A DNA stretch of 64,000 nucleotides from Pasteurellaceae bacterium (GTDB lineage Bacteria > Pseudomonadota > Gammaproteobacteria > Enterobacterales > Pasteurellaceae), in contig JAUMYT010000009.1 of NCBI GenBank assembly GCA_030528525.1, positions 1 through 64,000 of the forward strand. Reading direction: 5' to 3'. Positions 38,446-45,651 of this stretch are shown here, piece by piece; the stretch's first letter is position 1; each line of letters starts with the position of its first letter. The notes below the pieces were generated by a model. That model did not search any database. It worked only from the letters and a program-made list of their open reading frames with translations, and was not told where the DNA came from. Both the position numbers and the translations under genes were made by a program.

Positions 38446-38742
38446 ATGGCTATTCCTCACTTTCGGGATCATTATTATTTAGATGATATTACCAAAAAAT
38501 CGTTAAGCTTTTTAGAGTGTTTTGATGAATTGGAAACGGTAGCAATAATGCTAGGATTTAAGCCTAGTTTTAGAACAGAGCTATTTAATAATGAATATGA
38601 TTGGTTCGTTGCACCAGTTAAGCAGTTACGAAAAGATGTGGAATATGGGCGTTTAACTAACTCAAATTACACTACTGAACAAGGGTATGACTTTGGGATT
38701 GTTGATATTTATCAAGTCAATTCCCTTGATATGAAAGAATGA
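38446..38742 (+). CDS. Hypothetical protein, probably truncated by a stop codon
   Basis: Not recognised. A 98-aa acidic and aromatic-rich protein (MAIPHFRDHYYLDDITKKSL) in the integrase islet. After TGA at 38740 the same frame stays open for another 48 codons, beginning NFYGYDWEIPEYKPFKPQQN, so the original gene may have been about 147 codons with a nonsense mutation. Small proteins in this position beside phage-like integrases are often regulators, but no helix-turn-helix is clear here. Confidence 0.5.
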   Translation: MAIPHFRDHYYLDDITKKSLSFLECFDELETVAIMLGFKPSFRTELFNNEYDWFVAPVKQLRKDVEYGRLTNSNYTTEQGYDFGIVDIYQVNSLDMKE

Positions 38743-38884
38743 GCAAATTTTTATGGCTATGATTGGGAAATTCCAGAATATAAGCCTTTTAAACCACAGC
38801 AAAATAAATTATCAAAAAATGATGAACCATTACTACAAAATACGACAAGCCAAGACCAAATAATCAAGATACAAGCAGTGTGTG

Positions 38885-39272
38885 ACTGCCAAAACAGCAG
38901 CTGAATTGGTAAATATAAACAAAATTACCGCCGTCTATTACCTCCATCGTCTACGATTGCTTATATATCAAAGCAACCCACATATGGAGATGTTTGAATG
39001 AGAAATTGAAGTCGATGAAAGCTATTTTGGTGGCACTCGCAAGGGTAAACTAGAGCGTAGAGCGGCAGGTAAAACCGCGGTATTTGGGCTTTTAAAGCAT
39101 GGCGGTAAGGTGTATACCGTGGTTGTCGCGAGTACACAATCTGCGACACTTTTACCGATTATCCGAGAAAAGGTGAAGCCAGACAGTATTGTGTACACTG
39201 ATTTCTATCGAAGCTATGATGTGCTTGATGTGAGTGAGTTTAATCATTTTCGTATCAATCACAGTAACTTAA
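38885..39272 (+). mobile_element. IS1016-like (IS1595 family) transposase remnant
   Basis: A decayed transposase reading TAKTAAELVNINKITAVYYL, then, after an in-frame TGA near 38998, EIEVDESYFGGTRKGKLERR and VYTVVVASTQSATLLPIIRE and VYTDFYRSYDVLDVSEFNHF. This matches the ISXO2/IS1016 DDE domain, with the first and second acidic residues present. Homology ends abruptly after RINHS, so the third acidic residue and the C-terminus are missing. The sequence GGGGTTGTCC on the minus strand near 39335 may be an IS end. Not functional. Confidence 0.8.
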
Positions 39273-39441
39273 AATCTCAAATTTCCATTTTGAAACAATT
39301 AGTTAGGGGAGTTTTAGTTAGTTATCTAGGACAACCCCTAATTTTATAACAAGCATCTTGTAACGGATTGTTATATAATCTCTTATATTGCATATTTAGA
39401 TTTCACTAGTATTTCACTTTCTAATGCTACGGAGAATAATA

Positions 39442-41787
39442 ATGTTTCTTGCTCGCTTTGCTTTATTGTTAGGCTTATTCAGCCTTACTCCAAATATTGC
39501 CATTTCTAATACTGAACAAAATGATTTACAAAAACGAATACAGCAATATCAAGCAGATGCGACTGCTGGTGATCTTGTCTCGCAAATTAATCTCGCCAAG
39601 ATTTATATCAAAAATAAAAATTATTATGAAGCCGCCAAATGGTTCAAAAAAGCTGCCGAACAAAATGATAATGAAGCACGGTTAGCTTTGGCAAAACTTT
39701 ATATGAATGGCTGGGGTGTGGAAAAAAATCTTGAGCAAGCGAAATATTGGCTAAATTTAGTGGAAGAAGATGCGGAATTTGGTTTCCGTTTTTTGGCAGA
39801 AGCGAATTTTTTTAAAGCCACTTTTTTATTAGAAGAAAACAATGGTGCCACAAATCCTGACATTCAACATCAAGCGGAACAGCTGTTACTCTTCGCGGCA
39901 GAAAATGGTTTTGCAGGAGCACAAGCACAGCTAGGAGAATATTATTTTACAGGTAAAGATGGATTTCGGCGGGATCTGGTTCAAGCTTGCTCGTGGTTAG
40001 AAAAAGCCAGTCAATCCATTTATCCGACGGCGAATTTTTTTCTCGGAATCTGTTACGCTGAAGGATTAGGTAATGTAAAAATAGACAAACCCAAAGCACT
40101 CGCTTTATTTGAACTTGCCGCCAAACAAGGTGAGTGGGCGGCTGCTTATAATCTTGGATTGATGTTATTAACTGGAGATGGTGTTAAGGAAAATCCAGAG
40201 CAAGCCTTGCAATGGTTCCAATTAGCCGCTAACGAAAAGCATATTGATGCGATGACTGTCCTTGCTTACACCTACCGTGAAGGCAAAAAAGTAAAACACA
40301 ATTACAAATTAGCGGAATATTGGGCATTGGAAGCGACTAAAGTGGATCCTCAAAATATTGCTGCGATCACTTTATTGGCTGAACTTTACATCTATTTAAA
40401 ATCAGGACTACAAGATTATACCAAAGCAAAATATTGGTTAGAAAAAGGTGTGGAGTTACAAGATCCTCGTTCAACCTTAGGCTTAGCTTGGCTGAATTAC
40501 CATCATAAGGTGTCTGGAGAAAAATCCTTAGCCGAAGCTAAATTTTGGGCAAATAAAGCCGCAGAATTAGGAGAAGAAGAGGCAAAAACGCTCTTGGATA
40601 TTATTAATGAAGCAGAAAACCCATTTAAGCCTTATCCAACACTAAAAGCCTTGCAAACTGCCGCCCAAAAAGGCAACGCAGAAGCTCAATTCTTATTAGC
40701 AAATTTTTATATTGAGGGAAAACATCTCAAAAAAGATCCCAAAAAAGCATTTCAACTACTCCAAAAAGCCGCTAAACAAAATGTCATAGAAGCCTTCGAT
40801 AAACTAGGCTTGCTTTATATGAATGGCTTCGGTGTCAAGAAAAATACCATCAAAGCTAGAGAATGGTTTCAGAAAGCAGCATTAAAAGGTAATGCTCAAG
40901 GACAGCATCATCTTGCTTCCATTTATTTAGAAGGGATTGGGGTAAAGATTAATAAAAACAAAGCATTAGATTGGTTTAAAAAAGCTGCCGAACAGAATTT
41001 CGCTCCTGCTCAACTTGAATTAGCAAAACTTTATCTCATCACAGAAGAGATTAAACAAGATATTGATGCGGGTATCTATTGGCTGACCAAAAGTGCGGAG
41101 CAAAAAGAGCCTGATGCGATCAAATGGCTTGGTGATATCTATTTTTATGGTATAGAACAGAAAAAAAATAATGACTTAGCCAAGAAATGGTTAAAACAGC
41201 TTTCCCCTCAGGATCAACAAGCGGTAGCAAAACTGATAATGATTGCAATTGCTGAGCAGAATTATGATGAGGCATTTGAGCAACTCACTCCTTTACTTGA
41301 AACAAATTTGGTGCATAAGCCAAATAACCAAGCACAATTAAGAGAATTTGTGCAACAGCATTTTCTACGCTGGCTAGAGAAACCAGCACACCAAGAGCAA
41401 TATCACTGGATGTTGGGCGAACTTTACTGGCTGTGGGATGATCTAAACAAAGCTATTTACCATTACACCAAAGCAGCAGAACAGGGCTACGACATCGCCC
41501 ATTATCATTTGGTTATTATCTACTCAATGGTAAATCCAACGCACAAGGTGAATACCGATAAAATCTTTTTTCACTTAGAAAAAGCGGCACAAGCCAACAT
41601 CGTAGAAGCACAATTAACGTTAGCACAGATTTATGCTGAAGGCAGTACAATATTCTCAATAAAAAGAAACGATAAGCTTGCATTAAAATGGGCAAAAGCG
41701 GCTGTTCAACAAGGTTTTTTACCTGCTGTGGAGCTACAAAAGACACTACAAGAGAAAGTTAAAAATAAGAAAAAACCGCTTAGTTGA
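39442..41787 (+). CDS. Secreted Sel1-repeat (TPR-like) protein
   Basis: A 781-aa protein with a signal peptide (MFLARFALLLGLFSLTPNIA) and a long alpha-solenoid of roughly 14 or more Sel1-like repeats. Typical units read ARLALAKLYMNGWGVEKNLE and AAYNLGLMLLTGDGVKENPE, then QALQWFQLAANEKH. ATG at 39442 is chosen because GGAG precedes it at good spacing; an upstream ATG at 39424 would spoil the signal peptide. Sel1 proteins scaffold protein-protein contacts, and secreted ones are often linked to host interaction; the partner here is unknown. It is more AT-rich than its neighbours and stands beside the integrase islet, so it may have been acquired with it. Confidence 0.8.
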   Translation: MFLARFALLLGLFSLTPNIAISNTEQNDLQKRIQQYQADATAGDLVSQINLAKIYIKNKNYYEAAKWFKKAAEQNDNEARLALAKLYMNGWGVEKNLEQAKYWLNLVEEDAEFGFRFLAEANFFKATFLLEENNGATNPDIQHQAEQLLLFAAENGFAGAQAQLGEYYFTGKDGFRRDLVQACSWLEKASQSIYPTANFFLGICYAEGLGNVKIDKPKALALFELAAKQGEWAAAYNLGLMLLTGDGVKENPEQALQWFQLAANEKHIDAMTVLAYTYREGKKVKHNYKLAEYWALEATKVDPQNIAAITLLAELYIYLKSGLQDYTKAKYWLEKGVELQDPRSTLGLAWLNYHHKVSGEKSLAEAKFWANKAAELGEEEAKTLLDIINEAENPFKPYPTLKALQTAAQKGNAEAQFLLANFYIEGKHLKKDPKKAFQLLQKAAKQNVIEAFDKLGLLYMNGFGVKKNTIKAREWFQKAALKGNAQGQHHLASIYLEGIGVKINKNKALDWFKKAAEQNFAPAQLELAKLYLITEEIKQDIDAGIYWLTKSAEQKEPDAIKWLGDIYFYGIEQKKNNDLAKKWLKQLSPQDQQAVAKLIMIAIAEQNYDEAFEQLTPLLETNLVHKPNNQAQLREFVQQHFLRWLEKPAHQEQYHWMLGELYWLWDDLNKAIYHYTKAAEQGYDIAHYHLVIIYSMVNPTHKVNTDKIFFHLEKAAQANIVEAQLTLAQIYAEGSTIFSIKRNDKLALKWAKAAVQQGFLPAVELQKTLQEKVKNKKKPLS

Positions 41788-42074
41788 TTTACACTAAACT
41801 GTCGTAATGCAATGCGATTGGTTTGAATAATGGGCCAATGGAAAGTTTCTTTGGGCAATGAAAACGAATGCTATTTTGGCAAGCGGTTTAAAACTTTCGT
41901 CGAACTGGAAACAAAGGATTCACGAGTAATAGGTGCTACTACAATGAGTGTATTCAGATAAAGTTAAAAGGGCTGAGTTCTGTACGATACACCTACAGAG
42001 CTCAGTCCTCAAATTAAATCCAGTCAACTTTTTGGGACAAACCACTATGGATTCTCTTTATACTGATAACTATT
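41788..42074. other. Non-coding gap with hairpin and a short ORF remnant
   Basis: No clear gene. A 43-codon frame from 41829 (MGQWKVSLGNENECYFGKRF) has no ribosome site and looks like a remnant. GGGCTGAGTTCTGTA (41970-41984) pairs with TACAGAGCTCAGTCC (41994-42008) with wobble. TTTTTGGGACAA near 42030 resembles an IS1016-type end. Confidence 0.4.
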
Positions 42075-42485
42075 TTATTTCACCAACTTCAAATGCGATT
42101 TGCGTTTTGGTTTTGGCTTAGTTTGCTCATCCGACGCTTTCTGAAGTCTAGCCAAATATGCGGTTTCTTCGTAATAAGGTTCTGCTTGAAACATCACACC
42201 ATCACTGGTCTCTCGAGCATAAATTGCTTCAGCTGCACCAAAGGGAATATAAATGTCTCGTAACATACCTTGAAAACGGGCATTAAACGCAATACCTTCA
42301 TCATTCACCACATACTGCCCAATGGAACGCGGTGCGATATTCAAAATAATTTTACCATCTCGCACAAACTCTAACGGAACATCTACACCCGCATAGGTTG
42401 CATTAACCAGTAAATACGGCGTAAAATCATTATCCGTCAACCAATGATAATATGCATGATACAAATAGGGGCGTAAGGGTTTCAT
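42075..42485 (-). CDS. sspB: ClpXP adaptor, stringent starvation protein B
   Basis: A 136-aa cytoplasmic adaptor that delivers ssrA-tagged proteins to ClpXP. The N-terminal domain (PLRPYLYHAYYHWLTDNDFT, then PYLLVNA, IILNIAPRSIGQ, ARFQGMLRDIYIPFGAAEAI) matches SspB. A charged linker and the C-terminal ClpX-binding peptide SHLKLVK complete it. Its ATG overlaps the sspA stop by one base. Functionally tied to the arfA/tmRNA rescue theme at the other end of the window. Confidence 0.95.
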   Translation of the reverse strand: MKPLRPYLYHAYYHWLTDNDFTPYLLVNATYAGVDVPLEFVRDGKIILNIAPRSIGQYVVNDEGIAFNARFQGMLRDIYIPFGAAEAIYARETSDGVMFQAEPYYEETAYLARLQKASDEQTKPKPKRKSHLKLVK

Positions 42486-43126
42486 TAGTCTTTGTCATCC
42501 ATTAAATGTTTTGGGGAGATTCCACCAACGGATTGGACAAAGCTATCTCGCTTAAATACTCGTCCCATATAAGCTTTCACTGCAGCACTTCCTTTCCCCG
42601 TAAATTCTAGCCCTAGGCTACTTAGTCGCCATAATAACGGTGCAACATAGCAATCCACCAAACTAAAATCATCGCTAAGAAAATATTGTGAGTCCGCAAA
42701 TACTGACCCCAATGCTAAGATTTCATCACGCAATTGTTTCAATGCTTTTGTGGCTTCAGGTGACGTAGGATCACGGTCAATGATGTCCATTAAGGAATAC
42801 CAATCATGTTGAATACGGTGCATATTCAAGCGACACTGTGCTCTTAGCACGGGATAAACGGGCATTAATGGCGGATGGGGAAAACGCTCATCAAGATACT
42901 CCATAATAATGCGTGCATTAGAGAGCACGAGATCACGATCGACTAACGTTGGGATCGTGCCACGAGGATTCAACTCGATTAAGTCTTCCGAAATGACATT
43001 GGGGTCAATATTTTCAATCTCATATGCGACACCTTTTTCAGCTAATACAATTCGTACTTGGTGGCTATAAATATCAGTTTTGTGAGAAAAAAGTGTTGGC
43101 ACTGAACGTTTATTTGCACTCGTCAT
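42485..43126 (-). CDS. sspA: Stringent starvation protein A
   Basis: A 213-aa glutathione-S-transferase-like RNA polymerase-binding protein that helps cells survive acid and starvation. The N-terminal thioredoxin-like fold (PTLFSHKTDIYSHQVRIVLA, PNVISEDLIELNPRGTIPTL) and the C-terminal helical domain (FSLVDCYVAPLLWRLSSLG) are typical. First gene of the sspA-sspB operon. Confidence 0.95.
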   Translation of the reverse strand: MTSANKRSVPTLFSHKTDIYSHQVRIVLAEKGVAYEIENIDPNVISEDLIELNPRGTIPTLVDRDLVLSNARIIMEYLDERFPHPPLMPVYPVLRAQCRLNMHRIQHDWYSLMDIIDRDPTSPEATKALKQLRDEILALGSVFADSQYFLSDDFSLVDCYVAPLLWRLSSLGLEFTGKGSAAVKAYMGRVFKRDSFVQSVGGISPKHLMDDKD

Positions 43127-43297
43127 TGCTCTCTCCCTATTTAATATTAACTGTAAAATTATCGGTAAATTCTAACATAAAGGCTTTTACGATGAACAGC
43201 CTTATTTTTTATAAAGGTATTAGCAAATAAACCTTTTGACGACATATAAGAAAAGGGCTAGGATCAGAGAATATGATAAAACTTTAAAGGGAGTCCT

Positions 43298-43621
43298 ATG
43301 GAAAACAAAACACAATCTTTCCAAGATATGCTGGATTATGTGCATCTTTATCGCTTAAAGAACAAACTATTACGTGAAACAGCGGATAATGATCGGAAAA
43401 TTCGTGATAATCAAAAACGAATTTTATTATTAGACAACTTGAGCGATTATATTACTGATACGATGTCTATTCAGGAAATTCGTGCCATTATTGCAACAAT
43501 GCGTGATGACTACGAAAACCGCGTCGATGAATATATGATCCGCAATGCAGAACTCTCTAAAGAACGTCGCGGTATCCGGCAAAAAATGGCGGAACACGCC
43601 CATAAAAAATCCTCAAAATAA
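43298..43621 (+). CDS. Small charged helical protein, unknown function
   Basis: A 107-aa soluble protein with no signal peptide or membrane segment. It is rich in charged residues and predicted helical, with coiled-coil-like stretches ([40 protein letters not shown]). It probably belongs to a Pasteurellaceae-restricted family of unknown role. A GGGAG ribosome site lies 5 nt before the ATG, and a good terminator follows, so it is an independently transcribed gene between sspA and tsaB. Confidence 0.75.
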   Translation: MENKTQSFQDMLDYVHLYRLKNKLLRETADNDRKIRDNQKRILLLDNLSDYITDTMSIQEIRAIIATMRDDYENRVDEYMIRNAELSKERRGIRQKMAEHAHKKSSK

Positions 43622-43629
43622 CGAAACAA

Positions 43630-43651
43630 ATGCCTCGTCAAAACGAGGCAT
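43630..43651 (+). terminator. Terminator after the small helical protein gene
   Basis: ATGCCTCGT and ACGAGGCAT form a perfect 9-bp stem with a 4-nt loop; the tail TCATGTTGT is T-rich but broken. Confidence 0.55.
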
Positions 43652-43670
43652 TCATGTTGTGATTTCCTTT

Positions 43671-44360
43671 TTATTGCTTATTTGGCAATTTCTGCCAAGT
43701 GACTTCATTACGAAGATAGACTGGCTCAATCGCCATTGCCGATTGAGTGTTACCTTGTTGTAGTGCTACTTCCGCCAAAGGCAACATAAAGCGAGCTGAA
43801 GGCAACGTGATATCACTCACAACAAGGGGGGGAGAAAATGGTGCAAATTGCAAATATGCTGCCCAACCTGTGCCAACCACTATCGGATTGCGATCCGTTT
43901 GAATTTGTTCGATAGCCTTTTCCGGTGAACAAACCTGCTCTGCTACGACTATTTGCCAACCTTGTTCATCTCGTCGATATTGGGCGAAATAGACCTCACT
44001 CATTCGAGCGTCAATCAATGCCACGACTTCCGTTTGTTGATACTGTTGATAAGCAGCTTCTGCCATTGCCATCAAATTGGATACGGGGATCACAGGCAAT
44101 CCTGCTCCCATTGCTAAGCCTTGTGCAACGCCTACGCCCACTCTTACGCCCGTAAAACTCCCAGGTCCTCTCCCAAAAGCAAGGGCATCAACCTGTTGAA
44201 GAGAAATACCCGCTTGTGTCAATAATTCATCGACCATTGGCAAAATACGTTGAGTATGTGTACGGGGGCTAAGTTCATCTAAAAAGGTCGTTTTACCTTG
44301 ATGCTGTAACGCCACTGAACACGCTTCTGTGGCGGTATCTAACACTAAAATGGTTTTCAT
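43671..44360 (-). CDS. tsaB: tRNA threonylcarbamoyladenosine biosynthesis protein TsaB
   Basis: A 229-aa cytoplasmic ASKHA-fold protein that partners TsaD and TsaE to form t6A37 in ANN-decoding tRNAs. The start ILVLDTATEACSVALQHQGK and the GRGPGSFTGVRVGVGVAQGL motif near residues 66-85 identify it. ATG at 44360 is preferred over a GTG three codons upstream. An uptake-sequence-like element around residue 174 encodes APFSPPLVVSD. Confidence 0.93.
   Translation of the reverse strand: MKTILVLDTATEACSVALQHQGKTTFLDELSPRTHTQRILPMVDELLTQAGISLQQVDALAFGRGPGSFTGVRVGVGVAQGLAMGAGLPVIPVSNLMAMAEAAYQQYQQTEVVALIDARMSEVYFAQYRRDEQGWQIVVAEQVCSPEKAIEQIQTDRNPIVVGTGWAAYLQFAPFSPPLVVSDITLPSARFMLPLAEVALQQGNTQSAMAIEPVYLRNEVTWQKLPNKQ
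43822..43855 (+). repeat. Uptake-sequence-like element inside tsaB
   Basis: ACAAGGGGGGGAGAAAATGG then AAATTGCAAATA, antisense to tsaB. Confidence 0.75.
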
Positions 44361-44399
44361 ATACTTCACAAAATTTCCGTAAATGGGTGTTAATCCATC

Positions 44400-45464
44400 C
44401 TAAATCTGACGGCGCTGCTTCACCGCATTTGCCAATTGGAATAAGACTTTTTGGCTGTCTTCCCAACCGATACAAGCATCGGTGATGCTTTGTCCATAAG
44501 TTAAGGCTTTGCCGTCCACTAAATCTTGACGACCTTCAACTAAATGGCTCTCAATCATTACCCCTGATATAAAATGCGAACCTGAAGCGATTTGCTGACA
44601 AACATCGTCACATACAGTAAGTTGTCGTTTGAATTGTTTTTGGCTATTGGCATGGCTGAAGTCAATCATCACGTGGGGACGGCGACCTGATTGCTCAATA
44701 TCCGCACAAACCTTCGCCACTGATTGTGCATCATAGTTAGTTGCGCTGTCGCCACCACGCAAAATGATGTGGCAATCAGGATTTCCTTTGGTCGACACAA
44801 TCGCTGAATGCCCAAATTTTGTGACAGACAGAAAATGATGCGGTGCTTCTGCCGCACCAATCGCATCTAGTGCAATTTTTACACTGCCATTTGTGGCATT
44901 TTTGAAACCCACTGCACAAGAAAGCCCCGAGGCAAGTTCTCTGTGGACTTGTGATTCTGTCGTTCTTGCCCCAATGGCTCCCCAGCTCATAAAATCGGCA
45001 AGATATTGTGGGGTGATCATGTCCAAAAATTCACCCGCCGTTGGTACGGTTAAATCATTGATGTCAGATAACACTTTGCGTGCAATGCGTAGTCCATCAT
45101 TTAATGCGAAGGTTTCATTCAGATAGGGGTCGTTAATCAAGCCTTTCCAGCCCACGGTCGTGCGTGGTTTTTCAAAGTAAACACGCATGACGACTTCAAG
45201 GTATTGATTAATTTCCGGGTTTTCCCGTACAGATTGAATTCGTTTAGCATACTCTAGTGCCGCAATAGGATCGTGAATTGAGCAAGGCCCGATGACCACC
45301 AACAGGCGATCATCTTTACCGTGTAAAATATTATGTACCGCTTGGCGGGTGTTTGCTACAGTTTGTGCCGCAATGTCGCTGGCAGGAAAGCGCTCCAACA
45401 ATGCCACGGGGGGCAAAAGTTCCTCAATATGATTGATACGGATATCGTCGTTTTTATAGCTCAT
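44400..45464 (-). CDS. aroG: DAHP synthase, phenylalanine-sensitive type
   Basis: A 354-aa class I 3-deoxy-D-arabino-heptulosonate-7-phosphate synthase, first step of the shikimate pathway. It closely follows E. coli AroG: ELLPPVALLERFPASD, LLVVIGPCSIHDPIAALEYA near 54, RVYFEKPRTTVGWKGLINDP near 90, GARTTESQVHRELASGLSC near 162, IDFSHANSQKQFKRQ near 261. The start at 45464 (MSYKNDDIRI) is set by homology. Feedback specificity to Phe is inferred from similarity. Confidence 0.93.
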   Translation of the reverse strand: MSYKNDDIRINHIEELLPPVALLERFPASDIAAQTVANTRQAVHNILHGKDDRLLVVIGPCSIHDPIAALEYAKRIQSVRENPEINQYLEVVMRVYFEKPRTTVGWKGLINDPYLNETFALNDGLRIARKVLSDINDLTVPTAGEFLDMITPQYLADFMSWGAIGARTTESQVHRELASGLSCAVGFKNATNGSVKIALDAIGAAEAPHHFLSVTKFGHSAIVSTKGNPDCHIILRGGDSATNYDAQSVAKVCADIEQSGRRPHVMIDFSHANSQKQFKRQLTVCDDVCQQIASGSHFISGVMIESHLVEGRQDLVDGKALTYGQSITDACIGWEDSQKVLFQLANAVKQRRQI

Positions 45465-45533
45465 TGTGTATCTCGTTGAAATAGTGAAAGTCCTTTTACT
45501 AATAGCCAAACTGCTATCCTTAAAACGTTGGTT

Positions 45534-45562
45534 AAACTAGACGAATCAAACGGATTTGTCAA
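45534..45562 (-). promoter_or_regulatory. aroG promoter with possible TrpR-like operator
   Basis: On the minus strand: TTGACA (45562-45557), 17-nt spacer, TAGTTT (45539-45534). CGTCTAGTTTAACCAACG overlaps the -10 and partly resembles the TrpR operator centre CTAGTTTAAC, but the second half is poor. Confidence 0.5.
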
Positions 45563-45601
45563 AAGTTTGTTCATTACCGATATGATTTGTGTCCCCTTCA
45601 G

Positions 45602-45635
45602 TTTTGCAAAAAGTCATCCGTTCTCCCCCCCTTGT
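45602..45635 (-). repeat. Uptake-sequence-like element 9
   Basis: One of the best copies, on the minus strand: ACAAGGGGGGGAGAACGG then GACTTTTTGCAAAA, between ftsK and aroG. Confidence 0.8.
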
Positions 45636-45651
45636 GTGTAGGGTGTTTGGC

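Noticed and set aside
38446..38890. Selenocysteine read-through of TGA at 38740
   Set aside because: No reason to expect a selenoprotein here; a nonsense mutation in a decaying islet is simpler.
38277..39441. Second copy of the tRNA-Leu 3' end (attR) for the integrase islet
   Set aside because: The 3' end sequence GAGTCTCGCCCAGAGCACCA is not found downstream in this window.
41829..41960. 43-codon gene after the Sel1 protein
   Set aside because: No ribosome site and no recognisable similarity; treated as a remnant.
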